Below are positions 29,429 to 37,042 of a stretch of DNA of 40,288 nucleotides, one piece after another. The DNA is from a virus: positions 1 through 40,288 of the IMG/VR virus record IMGVR_UViG_3300035145_003246; one strand, given 5' to 3'. A model generated the notes under the pieces. The model ran no database searches, had not been told where the DNA came from, and worked only from the letters and a program-made list of their open reading frames with translations. Numbering within the stretch: the first letter of the stretch is position 1; the number at the start of each line of letters is the position of its first letter. The position numbers and the translations under genes are program-made.

Positions 29429-30619
29429 ATGTCTTTTTTAATATATCCAACTATTAAAGAGTCTCCTTTTCTTTCTGTGCTTGGAATGGGTGGAGGAGGA
29501 ACAGGCACTGTTATAGGTGGTGCTGGTCCTGATATGAGCGAAGATTATAATACCAACACGTATTATGTAATAATTCCATATTATGCATATGGTACTGGTG
29601 GTAGCGGTAATAGAATAGCATTATTTAACCCTACCACAGGAAAATATGCTGCTGATTTTGAAACCTCTACTAGTACTGGAAGAATATACAGATTTGGGGA
29701 TGGTATTTTAGTAACATCAAACTGGTCAAGATGGTATAAGTATTATCATTACAGTAATAACTGGACTGAAACAAGTGGTCAATTTGCTACCTCATATGTA
29801 GGTGACGAAGTTAAGATTTCTTCTGATAGGTTATGGACACTTAGTTGGGAAACATCTGGAAGTAACACTGCTACTGTCAGAGTTTATTCAGCTGGTGGTA
29901 GTGGTAATATAGGTCTACAATTTAGTTACACCACTACTAGCATGGGTTATCGTAATAGTGCTTTTGGTGGTAATATGATTGATAATCCAGTAATTGGTGC
30001 TCAGGCAAACGTTAATGCTTCAACTGGAATACTCAGTTCTCTATCCAGATTACATGTGAAAGCGCCGGATGGTAATAATTCCAACGCACATGAAAGGAGG
30101 AGTGTAGTTACTATTAGTAATAATACCAATGGTTCTTTTAGTGTTTCTTCTACTAGTAGTAATTCAGGTAATTATTCTCGGCCAATTGCTGGTACTGGGT
30201 GGGATGGATATTGTTATACGTCGGGGATGGATGGTGCAAGAAACTACGTTACAAGTGGCGGTACTGCTAGCGGGTGGTCTGGGTCAACGGTCCAACCACC
30301 AGCTAATGGATTTCATGGTGTTGGCGTTTTAGGAAGAAGTGGCAGATTTATATCTATCGTGAACAGTGGTGGTACTCATTATTTCGCTTGGGTGACAACA
30401 GGGGGGGCTAGTCTCCAATATGCTATACCTACGACAACTGGTGCAACAGTTCAGCAATATCCTAATGGTTGTGCCACTTGTGATTATGACTCCACAGTGA
30501 ATAAAATTAGAGTTAGAATATATAATTCATCAAGTGGATGGTCAACAATGTATGCTGCTACCGAATATTCACCAGTTAATATGCTTAATTATGGTTATAG
30601 AAAGATTATAACCTATTAG
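29429..30619 (+). CDS. Orphan aromatic/Ser/Thr-rich protein in the fibre block, possible adhesin
   Basis: This 396-aa protein has a strong Shine-Dalgarno sequence (GAGGAGG). After a short start (MSFLIYPTIKESPFLSVLGM) and a GGGG-TGTVIGGAG linker, it is rich in Tyr, Trp, Ser and Asn. Repeated units include RIALFNPTTGKYAADFETST, RIYRFGDGILVTSNWSRWYK, ISSDRLWTLSWETSG and GRSGRFISIVNSGGTHYFAW. The spacing of these units suggests a beta-propeller-like or repeated beta-sheet fold, but I cannot assign a family. It has two Cys close together near the C-terminus (NGCATCDYD). Its place between fibre genes suggests a fibre tip or adhesin. This is one of the least recognisable genes here. Confidence 0.6.
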   Translation: MSFLIYPTIKESPFLSVLGMGGGGTGTVIGGAGPDMSEDYNTNTYYVIIPYYAYGTGGSGNRIALFNPTTGKYAADFETSTSTGRIYRFGDGILVTSNWSRWYKYYHYSNNWTETSGQFATSYVGDEVKISSDRLWTLSWETSGSNTATVRVYSAGGSGNIGLQFSYTTTSMGYRNSAFGGNMIDNPVIGAQANVNASTGILSSLSRLHVKAPDGNNSNAHERRSVVTISNNTNGSFSVSSTSSNSGNYSRPIAGTGWDGYCYTSGMDGARNYVTSGGTASGWSGSTVQPPANGFHGVGVLGRSGRFISIVNSGGTHYFAWVTTGGASLQYAIPTTTGATVQQYPNGCATCDYDSTVNKIRVRIYNSSSGWSTMYAATEYSPVNMLNYGYRKIITY

Positions 30620-30628
30620 ATCTTATTT

Positions 30629-30636
30629 AATAAATA
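30629..30636 (+). promoter_or_regulatory. Late promoter octamer upstream of the second S74 fibre gene
   Basis: AATAAATA, an exact NATAAATA match, lies between the stop at 30619 and the ATG at 30653 (16 nt downstream). The leader would be very short. Confidence 0.6.
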
Positions 30637-30652
30637 ACTAAAAAGTATAAAG

Positions 30653-31615
30653 ATGGCACTCAATTTCCCATCCGCGCCAACAGTAGGACAAACATATGCT
30701 GATCCACAATCTGGATTCAGTTATTCTTGGAATGGGGTGGTGTGGCAAAGTTATACATCTTCAAATTCATTACAAATAAGGACGATAGATGATATTGCTG
30801 GATTATTTGATGACACTACAACATCCTTTGTATTAAAACAAGGTGGTAACATTGTTGCTGGAACAAGATCAAATCAATACAGAATAACTTTGGGTGGTAT
30901 AGTTCAATCACCTGAAATTGATTATACTATAAGCGGTAATAATATTGTATTTTCGGTAGCACCATTAGCTGGATTGACTTTTTCCGGTGTTATGTTGGGT
31001 AATTCAATCGGAATTACTGAAGTTGCTGATGGTTCAGTAACACCACTTAAAATTTCTACTGGTGGACCATATTGGGATACAAGCGGAAATACGGTTGTCG
31101 TTGGTGTCTTAACTGCAAATAATTTAAAATATCCAGTTTCTGATGGAAATTCTAATGATGTTTTAGTCACCAATGGAAGTGGTGTTCTTTCATTTGCTCC
31201 ACCATCAACCCTTGGAATGCTTGCCAATGTTGTTGAAGATACAACACCACAACTTGGTGGAAATTTGGATATGAATAGTAAAGTTATCAATGGCACTGGT
31301 CAAATTAGTATAACTGGTGAAATATCAGCGACTGACTTTAATACTACTTCTGATATAAACCTGAAGGAAAATATTGAAAATATAGACAATCCGCTTGCAA
31401 AAGTGTTAAGTATCAATGGAGTTACTTTTAATTGGAAGAGTAGCAAAGAACCTTCCGCAGGTGTAATTGCTCAAGAAATTGAAAAAATATTACCTCAATT
31501 AATTAATGAAACCGAAGCAGGAACTAAGTCGGTAAATTACAATGGTTTAATAGGTCTTCTTATTGAAGCAGTTAAAGAGTTATCGGATGAAGTTAAGGAA
31601 CTCAAAGGATTATAA
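30653..31615 (+). CDS. Short tail fibre with C-terminal S74 self-cleaving chaperone
   Basis: The 320-aa protein opens with a fibre-attachment module (LNFPSAPTVGQTYADPQSGF, then SYSWNGVVWQSYTSS), a frequent phage fibre N-terminus. A beta domain follows (YRITLGGIVQSPEIDYTISG). The shaft includes VTNGSGVLSFAPPSTLGM and PQLGGNLDMNSKVINGTGQI. The S74 domain begins at ATDFNTTSDINLKENIEN, with the Ser233/Lys238 dyad intact, then GVTFNWKSSKEPSAGVIAQE and a C-terminal coiled coil (LLIEAVKELSDEVKELKGL). Cleavage would release about 88 residues. The domain resembles that of the 809-aa fibre at both protein and DNA level, indicating duplication of the module. Confidence 0.85.
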   Translation: MALNFPSAPTVGQTYADPQSGFSYSWNGVVWQSYTSSNSLQIRTIDDIAGLFDDTTTSFVLKQGGNIVAGTRSNQYRITLGGIVQSPEIDYTISGNNIVFSVAPLAGLTFSGVMLGNSIGITEVADGSVTPLKISTGGPYWDTSGNTVVVGVLTANNLKYPVSDGNSNDVLVTNGSGVLSFAPPSTLGMLANVVEDTTPQLGGNLDMNSKVINGTGQISITGEISATDFNTTSDINLKENIENIDNPLAKVLSINGVTFNWKSSKEPSAGVIAQEIEKILPQLINETEAGTKSVNYNGLIGLLIEAVKELSDEVKELKGL

Positions 31616-31618
31616 ATA
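31611..31618 (+). promoter_or_regulatory. Late promoter (perfect TATAAATA) upstream of the small fibre and glycine-rich genes
   Basis: TATAAATA, identical to the T4 late consensus, overlaps the stop codon of the S74 fibre gene and lies 28 nt before the ATG at 31647. It is the last exact octamer before the first three glycine-rich paralogues, so it probably drives the run from 31647 to 37009. Confidence 0.75.
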
Positions 31619-31646
31619 AAAACAAAGACCTAGTGTATTCACGAAG

Positions 31647-32039
31647 ATGGCAATTAAAGTCGGAGGAATTACCGTCGTAGATGACGGTAGAAATTTAGCT
31701 AATATTAGTGGTGGTGCCATCACCGGTATTCAGTCTTCTGGACTGCCAATCGGTGCAGGTGCTACCACTTTAAATTTTACAGGATCTGGGAATCAATTAA
31801 CCTATGATTCTGCGACAAAAACCATCGATATTAGTATTGCAGGTGGCGGCGGTGGCGGCGGGGGTTCCGTTGATCCAACAGGAATTTTAACCACCGGATT
31901 TTATTCCAACCCCTCAATTGTTGCAAATAATGCTACTTTGGATCAACCAAATCAGAATTACTTTATGGTTGGACCTGTTACTGTTGCAACGGGTGTAAAC
32001 ATTACCGTTGGAACAAGTAATACCTTTAGAATTCTTTGA
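31647..32039 (+). CDS. Small fibre-like protein (130 aa)
   Basis: The protein opens MAIKVGGITVVDDGRNLANI, a familiar start of small cyanophage fibre-associated proteins. It continues through short beta repeats (QSSGLPIGAGATTLNFTGSG), an eight-glycine run (AGGGGGGGGSVDPTGILTTG) and a compact C-terminal beta region (YFMVGPVTVATGVNITVGTS). The same glycine run and shaft style occur in the 809-aa fibre. It may be a fibre adaptor or shaft fragment. No chaperone or enzymatic motif is present. Confidence 0.7.
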   Translation: MAIKVGGITVVDDGRNLANISGGAITGIQSSGLPIGAGATTLNFTGSGNQLTYDSATKTIDISIAGGGGGGGGSVDPTGILTTGFYSNPSIVANNATLDQPNQNYFMVGPVTVATGVNITVGTSNTFRIL

Positions 32040-32065
32040 AAAAAATTATCTAGGAAGGAAAGAAA

Positions 32066-33655
32066 ATGTCAAGAATTAATGTAAACGAAATTGTTGGAGT
32101 TGGTAACACTCATGTTCAAATATTAAGTGGACTCATTGGGGACGCTTCTCAATTAACCTTTCCACCTAATATTGTTTCATTCTCTCCTGATTATCTGGAG
32201 GATGCTGCTGAAGTTAATACTAATATTGTTTTTACGTTTAACCAACCCATTATGTTCAGGGGCACTGGAAGTGTCATATTGAGATCGGGAAGTGCTACTG
32301 GATCTGTTGTTCAAACTTTCTCAATTACAGATGGTTCACCGGGAAGTGGACTTAGTATTGCTGGCAGTCAATTAGTAATAAATCCCAGTAGTGATCTTTC
32401 TTATGACACTCAATATTATGTAGAACTTAATACTAATCCAGGTGTTGCTAATACTCATGGGGCATATTATAAGGGAGATAATACTTACAACTTTAAAACC
32501 AAGTTAATTCCCTTTACCGCAACAGGAGGAAATTATACTTATACTAAGTATGATGCTAGTTCTCCAACAAATTACTACAAATATCACATATTTACTGGAT
32601 CTGGACCATTACAGATGAGTCATCCATCTTCACAAGCAGTTGATTTAGATTGGATGTTGGTTGCTGGTGGTGCTACTGGTGGAACTGCTTATAGTCCTAC
32701 TTATTCTGCCGGTGGCGGCGGAGGTTCTGGTGGTGTACGTACTGGAACTGGACCAACGATGAACTTATCGGCCGGTAGCTATACTGTAACAGTTGGTGGT
32801 GGTGGTGCGTACATGCCATACACTACACCGCCGGGACCATCTTATGATGGAAATTCAAGTAGTTTCGGTAGTATTACTGCACTTGGTGGTGGTAATGGTG
32901 GTGGATATCCATCACCCAATAATACATATAGACAAGGAAGACCTGGTGGATCTGGTGGCGGATCTACAGGGAATCCGGACGACAGTCCTCCTGATAGAGG
33001 TGGTGCTAGTCCGCCAGGTGGATCTGGAGCATCTGGCCAAGGGAATCCTGGCGGATATGGCGGATGTATCCGGACCTATAGTCCAGGTACTAAGCAATTC
33101 GTGGCTGGCGGCGGCGGTGGAGCTGGCAGTTCTGGTAGTAATTCATCATTTCCAAATTACAATGCTCCATCATATCCACCATCATCATATCCTGTACCAA
33201 CTTGGAGTGGATGGAACGCTACTGCCGGATCCGGCGGCGCTGGAAAACCAAACACCGCTTTTGCATCAACAAATCTTGCAGGTTATGTTCCTGAACCCGC
33301 ATTTCCATTAAAAGATTTGGTACAAGAAGTTGGACCTACTGGACTCTATGGTGGTGGTGGAGGAGGTGGCGGTAACATGCACCCGAGTGAATACTATAGG
33401 ATAAGGTGTGGTAATGGTGGTCAGGGCGGTGGCGGACATGGTGGCGGGTCCTGGAACAATCCTCCTACTCAACAAAATCCTTCGCCATTTGTATCGGAAT
33501 GGCCTGAACCAAGTCCCGGTTATCAATATGCAAGACCTGGGCATCAATATCTGGGCGGCGGTGGTGGCGGCGCTCAAGGATACCCCACTAGTATAACATC
33601 AGGGCAAGGTGGATCTGGTTGCTTTATGTTGCGCTACGCTGTCCCAGGAGTATAA
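32066..33655 (+). CDS. Glycine-rich adhesin-like protein, paralogue 1
   Basis: The 529-aa protein has a GGAAGG-type ribosome-binding site. Residues 1-30 are an attachment start (SRINVNEIVGVGNTHVQILS) shared with three following genes. Residues about 35-150 are a bacterial SbsA-type Ig-like domain (IVSFSPDYLEDAAEVNTNIV, FTFNQPIMF, LVINPSSDLSYDTQYYVELN). A YKYHIFTGSGPLQM motif opens the glycine-rich domain (about 170-525). There, GGGGGSGG-type tracts alternate with variable Pro/Asn/Ser-rich loops, for example YPSPNNTYRQGRPGG, and the protein ends in a beta strand (GSGCFMLRYAVPGV). The arrangement recalls glycine-rich receptor-binding tips such as gp38-type adhesins. This resemblance is structural inference. 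Confidence 0.75.
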   Translation: MSRINVNEIVGVGNTHVQILSGLIGDASQLTFPPNIVSFSPDYLEDAAEVNTNIVFTFNQPIMFRGTGSVILRSGSATGSVVQTFSITDGSPGSGLSIAGSQLVINPSSDLSYDTQYYVELNTNPGVANTHGAYYKGDNTYNFKTKLIPFTATGGNYTYTKYDASSPTNYYKYHIFTGSGPLQMSHPSSQAVDLDWMLVAGGATGGTAYSPTYSAGGGGGSGGVRTGTGPTMNLSAGSYTVTVGGGGAYMPYTTPPGPSYDGNSSSFGSITALGGGNGGGYPSPNNTYRQGRPGGSGGGSTGNPDDSPPDRGGASPPGGSGASGQGNPGGYGGCIRTYSPGTKQFVAGGGGGAGSSGSNSSFPNYNAPSYPPSSYPVPTWSGWNATAGSGGAGKPNTAFASTNLAGYVPEPAFPLKDLVQEVGPTGLYGGGGGGGGNMHPSEYYRIRCGNGGQGGGGHGGGSWNNPPTQQNPSPFVSEWPEPSPGYQYARPGHQYLGGGGGGAQGYPTSITSGQGGSGCFMLRYAVPGV

Positions 33656-33657
33656 TT

Positions 33658-35331
33658 ATGTCGAGTTTAGAGTTACAGCAAATAGCAGGTGTTAGCAGTG
33701 CTCCTGTAGTTTTTGTGCATGGAATATCTGGAGACGGTCATGGATTAACTTTTCCGCCAAAAATTGTTTCAATTTCACCAGCACCATTTCAAAAAAACGC
33801 ATCCATTTCTAGTAATATTGTTATTACATTTGATCAAAATATTAGATTTTCTCCGTTTACAGGTGAGGCGATTTTTAACATAAGAGAAAATTCTATTAGT
33901 GGTCCTATCAAAGAATCTTTTTCCATCCACAACCCAGTAACAGGTATTTCTCCTAGAATAAGTATTGGTGGATCTACGTTAACAATTGATCCTACAACTA
34001 ATTTTGCATACGGCAAAAAATATTATTTGGAAATGCCAAATATAGGTATTGCTGCAACTTTACATCTAGCATTATTTGCTGGTGAAGATGCATATTATTT
34101 CGAGACACCATTTGAACCACTGAATGCTACTGGTGGAAATACTTATCAATATAGTAGTTACAGATATCATATATTTACGGGTTCTGGAACCTTTCAACTT
34201 AATGTACCTAGTGAATCTAATCCAGGATTTCAGTATCTTGTAGTTGGAGGCGGTGGTGCTGGCGGAAGCGGTAGTCCTGGTCCACAAGGAAATGTCGGTG
34301 GTGGTGGCGGTGGAGGAGGAGTTTTAACTGGTACTGGAGAACAACTTCTTTTAACTGCCGGAACTTATACGATTAGTGTTGGTGGGGGTGGTGCAAATAT
34401 GCCACCTGGAAATAACTCTAGCCCCGGATCATATGATGGTACTCCATCTTCAATCAAACAAGGTTCTAATACTATAATTGAAGCACGCGGTGGTGGTGCT
34501 GGTGGTGGTGGACCAGTACCTAATGAAATGATGACATCGCGATATGGTGCTTCTGGTGGCGGTGGTGGTGGTTGGCCATCAATGTGGGAACAACGTCCGG
34601 TAAACAGTGGAACAATTGATCCTGCACAAGACTGGCATCCTGAGGGTGGCGGTGGAACGTGGCCAGGTCCACAGTTCCCTAACTATTATTATAGAGGAAC
34701 TCGTAGTCATGGTGGCAAAAGAGGTGTTGAGGGTCAGGGAAATGCTGGCGGTTATGGGTCCAGTGGTAGAGGGGGTAGTAGTCAAAGAACCTGGCAAGGT
34801 GGCGGCGGCGGTGGTTCTTATGCTAATGGAGGTAATGCACCTTATCCAACAACACCTTGGTCGCCCACCAACTATGCGTGGCCAACCTACAGTCAATGGC
34901 CTGGTTGGGGTGCTCGTGCTGGTGATGGTGGGCCGGGATACAACATTCCAGCTTTTTCTGCACCACAGTTGCCTACTACTGACTTTCCAACAGCATCACG
35001 TCCAGAAACACCATATGGATATGGTGGCGGCGGTGGTGGTGGCGCTAGTAATTCTGGCGGTTATACTGGTTATCAGTTTACATTTGCTGGACAAGGAGGT
35101 GCAGGTGGTGGCGGACATGGTGGCGGAACATACCCACGCCCAGGATATGGATCACCACAACGATTTAGTCCAGAAACTGGAAACGAGTGGGATGCACAGG
35201 CTGGATATGCTTCAATGGGCGGCGGTGGCGGGGGCGCATCCGCTTATCCGTCTACTCCAGGGATGACTGGTAAATCTGGTGGATCTGGAGTCGTAATGTT
35301 TAGATACTTATATCCCCACGTAGCTTCTTGA
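33658..35331 (+). CDS. Glycine-rich adhesin-like protein, paralogue 2
   Basis: This 557-aa protein starts at the ATG at 33658, two bases after the previous stop. An upstream in-frame start inside the previous gene would add 13 unlike residues and is rejected. The layout repeats paralogue 1: attachment start (SSLELQQIAGVSSAPVVFVH), SbsA Ig-like domain (IVSISPAPFQKNASISSNIV, FTFDQNI-type strand, TLTIDPTTNFAYGKKYYLEM), then YRYHIFTGSGTFQL and a long glycine-rich domain with GGGGAGGSGSPGPQGNVGGG and aromatic-rich inserts (PTNYAWPTYSQWPGWGARAG). The C-terminus is GSGVVMFRYLYPHVAS. Loop sequences differ strongly from the other copies, while framework strands are conserved. Confidence 0.75.
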   Translation: MSSLELQQIAGVSSAPVVFVHGISGDGHGLTFPPKIVSISPAPFQKNASISSNIVITFDQNIRFSPFTGEAIFNIRENSISGPIKESFSIHNPVTGISPRISIGGSTLTIDPTTNFAYGKKYYLEMPNIGIAATLHLALFAGEDAYYFETPFEPLNATGGNTYQYSSYRYHIFTGSGTFQLNVPSESNPGFQYLVVGGGGAGGSGSPGPQGNVGGGGGGGGVLTGTGEQLLLTAGTYTISVGGGGANMPPGNNSSPGSYDGTPSSIKQGSNTIIEARGGGAGGGGPVPNEMMTSRYGASGGGGGGWPSMWEQRPVNSGTIDPAQDWHPEGGGGTWPGPQFPNYYYRGTRSHGGKRGVEGQGNAGGYGSSGRGGSSQRTWQGGGGGGSYANGGNAPYPTTPWSPTNYAWPTYSQWPGWGARAGDGGPGYNIPAFSAPQLPTTDFPTASRPETPYGYGGGGGGGASNSGGYTGYQFTFAGQGGAGGGGHGGGTYPRPGYGSPQRFSPETGNEWDAQAGYASMGGGGGGASAYPSTPGMTGKSGGSGVVMFRYLYPHVAS

Positions 35332-35341
35332 GGTAACTATT

Positions 35342-37009
35342 ATGTCACAAATAAAAGTAAACGAATTATCTGGTGATGCAGAAAATACACCAGTTCATTT
35401 TCCTCAGGGATTAAGTGGAGATGGAAAGAGTCTGTTATTTGAACCGGAGATTCGGTCATTTACACCAGCACCAGGTGCAACCAATGTGAGTGTTGGTTCA
35501 AATATTGTTCTTACTTTTGATCAAAATATTCAATTTTCTGTGGGCATAGGAACAATTAAGATAAGAAAAGATTCTGTGACTGGAACAGTTCATGAATCTT
35601 ATACAACTGGTTCCTCAGGAAATCTTACTATTTCAAATAACCAACTTACAATAAATCCATCATCTGATTTAAGTCCAAATTCAACTTACTTTTTGGAAAT
35701 TCCAAATGTTGGTATAGCAAATACAATGGGAGTTTCATATAAAGGAAATGGTGAATCTCCTTATAAATTTTCTACACAAACTGGAACTTTTAGCGCAACA
35801 GGAGGTTCTTCCACTCATACCACTGGTGGTTATAAGTATCATGTTTTTCTTGGAACTGGACCTTTGAACCTTGAGTATAATACAAAATATGGTGGTAACA
35901 TAACCTTAATGCTAGTTGGTGGCGGTGGTGGTGGTGGTGGCTATCCAACCAGCGACAAGGCCAGCGGTGGCGGCGGTGGTGGTGGTGTCGTCGTTCAAAG
36001 AAATTTTGAAATACCAGAAGGTGAATATACTATAACTGTCGCCGGCGGCGGTGCTGGATCAGGAAACGGTGCTCCTACTTATTTTGGATATCCGGGTGGT
36101 GATACTTGGTTACAGCGTGCTCCTGGACACCCAGAATATGTGGGGAATGATAATGATACTGTTTTCAGAGCATATGGTGGTGGTGGAGGATATTCTCGGC
36201 ATCCCAATATGCCGTCCGGTAATGCTACTTCAATAAAAGGATCCGGCGGTGGAATGAATGGATTTTGGGTATTAAATAGACCCACCTTTGCCCATGGGTT
36301 TAAAAATGCTGATGGATACGCTGGAAGAAATATGCCCGGTCAAGGGAATAGGGGTGGTGGTAGTCAAGGTCAACCTACTGGACCGAGCCCTCAAGATGGA
36401 CCTTATAGAGGTATGCAAACTGCTGGTGGCGGTGGGGGCGCTGGTGGAGTAGGAAATGCATGGAGTACACGTCCCAATCCACCTAACCCCACTTATCCAG
36501 GAACAACTGCGGGTTTTGGTGGGGATGGACTCTACGTGCCAGAATTTGCATGGTCTAATTGGGGTCCTCATGTTCCTGATCCTGCTTCTGGAGTTGGAAG
36601 TAATTGGCCGATATGGTCAACTTATGTTTTGGATTCAACAGGTCCAGCAAATATGCGGGGTATCGGCCCTGGCTACTATGGCGGTGGCGGTGGAGGTGGA
36701 TCTAATATATCACCAAATCCACAACATCCAGTACCGACTACCTGGATGACCGCTGGGGGAGGTGGTCCGGGTGGTGGTGGACATGGACATAGAACCGAAA
36801 CACCAATTAGTAATTTTGGATATCCAGTATACTCTCCATCCTGGTCAACACGTCCAAATATTGCGCCTATTTATCCTGGTCCAGAAAATTATGCACAACC
36901 TGGTGCCTATGCCACTGGTGGTGGAGGAGGTGGAACATCTGGATCCCCACCAAGTTACAGAGCAGGAAGTGGTGGACCTGGTATTGCCATATTAAGATAT
37001 CCAGTTTAA
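35342..37009 (+). CDS. Glycine-rich adhesin-like protein, paralogue 3
   Basis: The 555-aa protein starts ten bases after paralogue 2, with GAGGT upstream. It has the same three parts: attachment start (SQIKVNELSGDAENTPVHFP), SbsA Ig-like domain (IRSFTPAPGATNVSVGSNIV, LTFDQNIQF, LTINPSSDLSPNSTYFLEIP), and a YKYHVFLGTGPLNL-led glycine-rich domain. In it, GGGGGGGGYPTSDKASGGGG, FRAYGGGGGYSRHPNMPSG and similar tracts alternate with Pro/Asn/Trp loops. It ends GGPGIAILRYPV. The Ig domain is the most similar to that of paralogue 2 by eye. It probably displays a distinct receptor-binding surface. Confidence 0.75.
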   Translation: MSQIKVNELSGDAENTPVHFPQGLSGDGKSLLFEPEIRSFTPAPGATNVSVGSNIVLTFDQNIQFSVGIGTIKIRKDSVTGTVHESYTTGSSGNLTISNNQLTINPSSDLSPNSTYFLEIPNVGIANTMGVSYKGNGESPYKFSTQTGTFSATGGSSTHTTGGYKYHVFLGTGPLNLEYNTKYGGNITLMLVGGGGGGGGYPTSDKASGGGGGGGVVVQRNFEIPEGEYTITVAGGGAGSGNGAPTYFGYPGGDTWLQRAPGHPEYVGNDNDTVFRAYGGGGGYSRHPNMPSGNATSIKGSGGGMNGFWVLNRPTFAHGFKNADGYAGRNMPGQGNRGGGSQGQPTGPSPQDGPYRGMQTAGGGGGAGGVGNAWSTRPNPPNPTYPGTTAGFGGDGLYVPEFAWSNWGPHVPDPASGVGSNWPIWSTYVLDSTGPANMRGIGPGYYGGGGGGGSNISPNPQHPVPTTWMTAGGGGPGGGGHGHRTETPISNFGYPVYSPSWSTRPNIAPIYPGPENYAQPGAYATGGGGGGTSGSPPSYRAGSGGPGIAILRYPV

Positions 37010-37012
37010 TTT

Positions 37013-37020
37013 ACTAAATA
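37013..37020 (+). promoter_or_regulatory. Possible late promoter (variant octamer) upstream of paralogue 4
   Basis: ACTAAATA differs from NATAAATA by one base. It lies just after the stop of paralogue 3, 22 nt before the ATG at 37043, with a GAAGGGA ribosome-binding site between. It is kept only because of its position. Confidence 0.35.
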
Positions 37021-37042
37021 ACTAAACGACAAAAGAAGGGAA

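Noticed and set aside
34607-35266. 219-codon plus-strand ORF in another frame of paralogue 2
   Set aside because: It is created by the GGT/GGC codon bias of glycine tracts, which reads as Val-rich in the shifted frame. Similar shadows occur in each glycine-rich gene.
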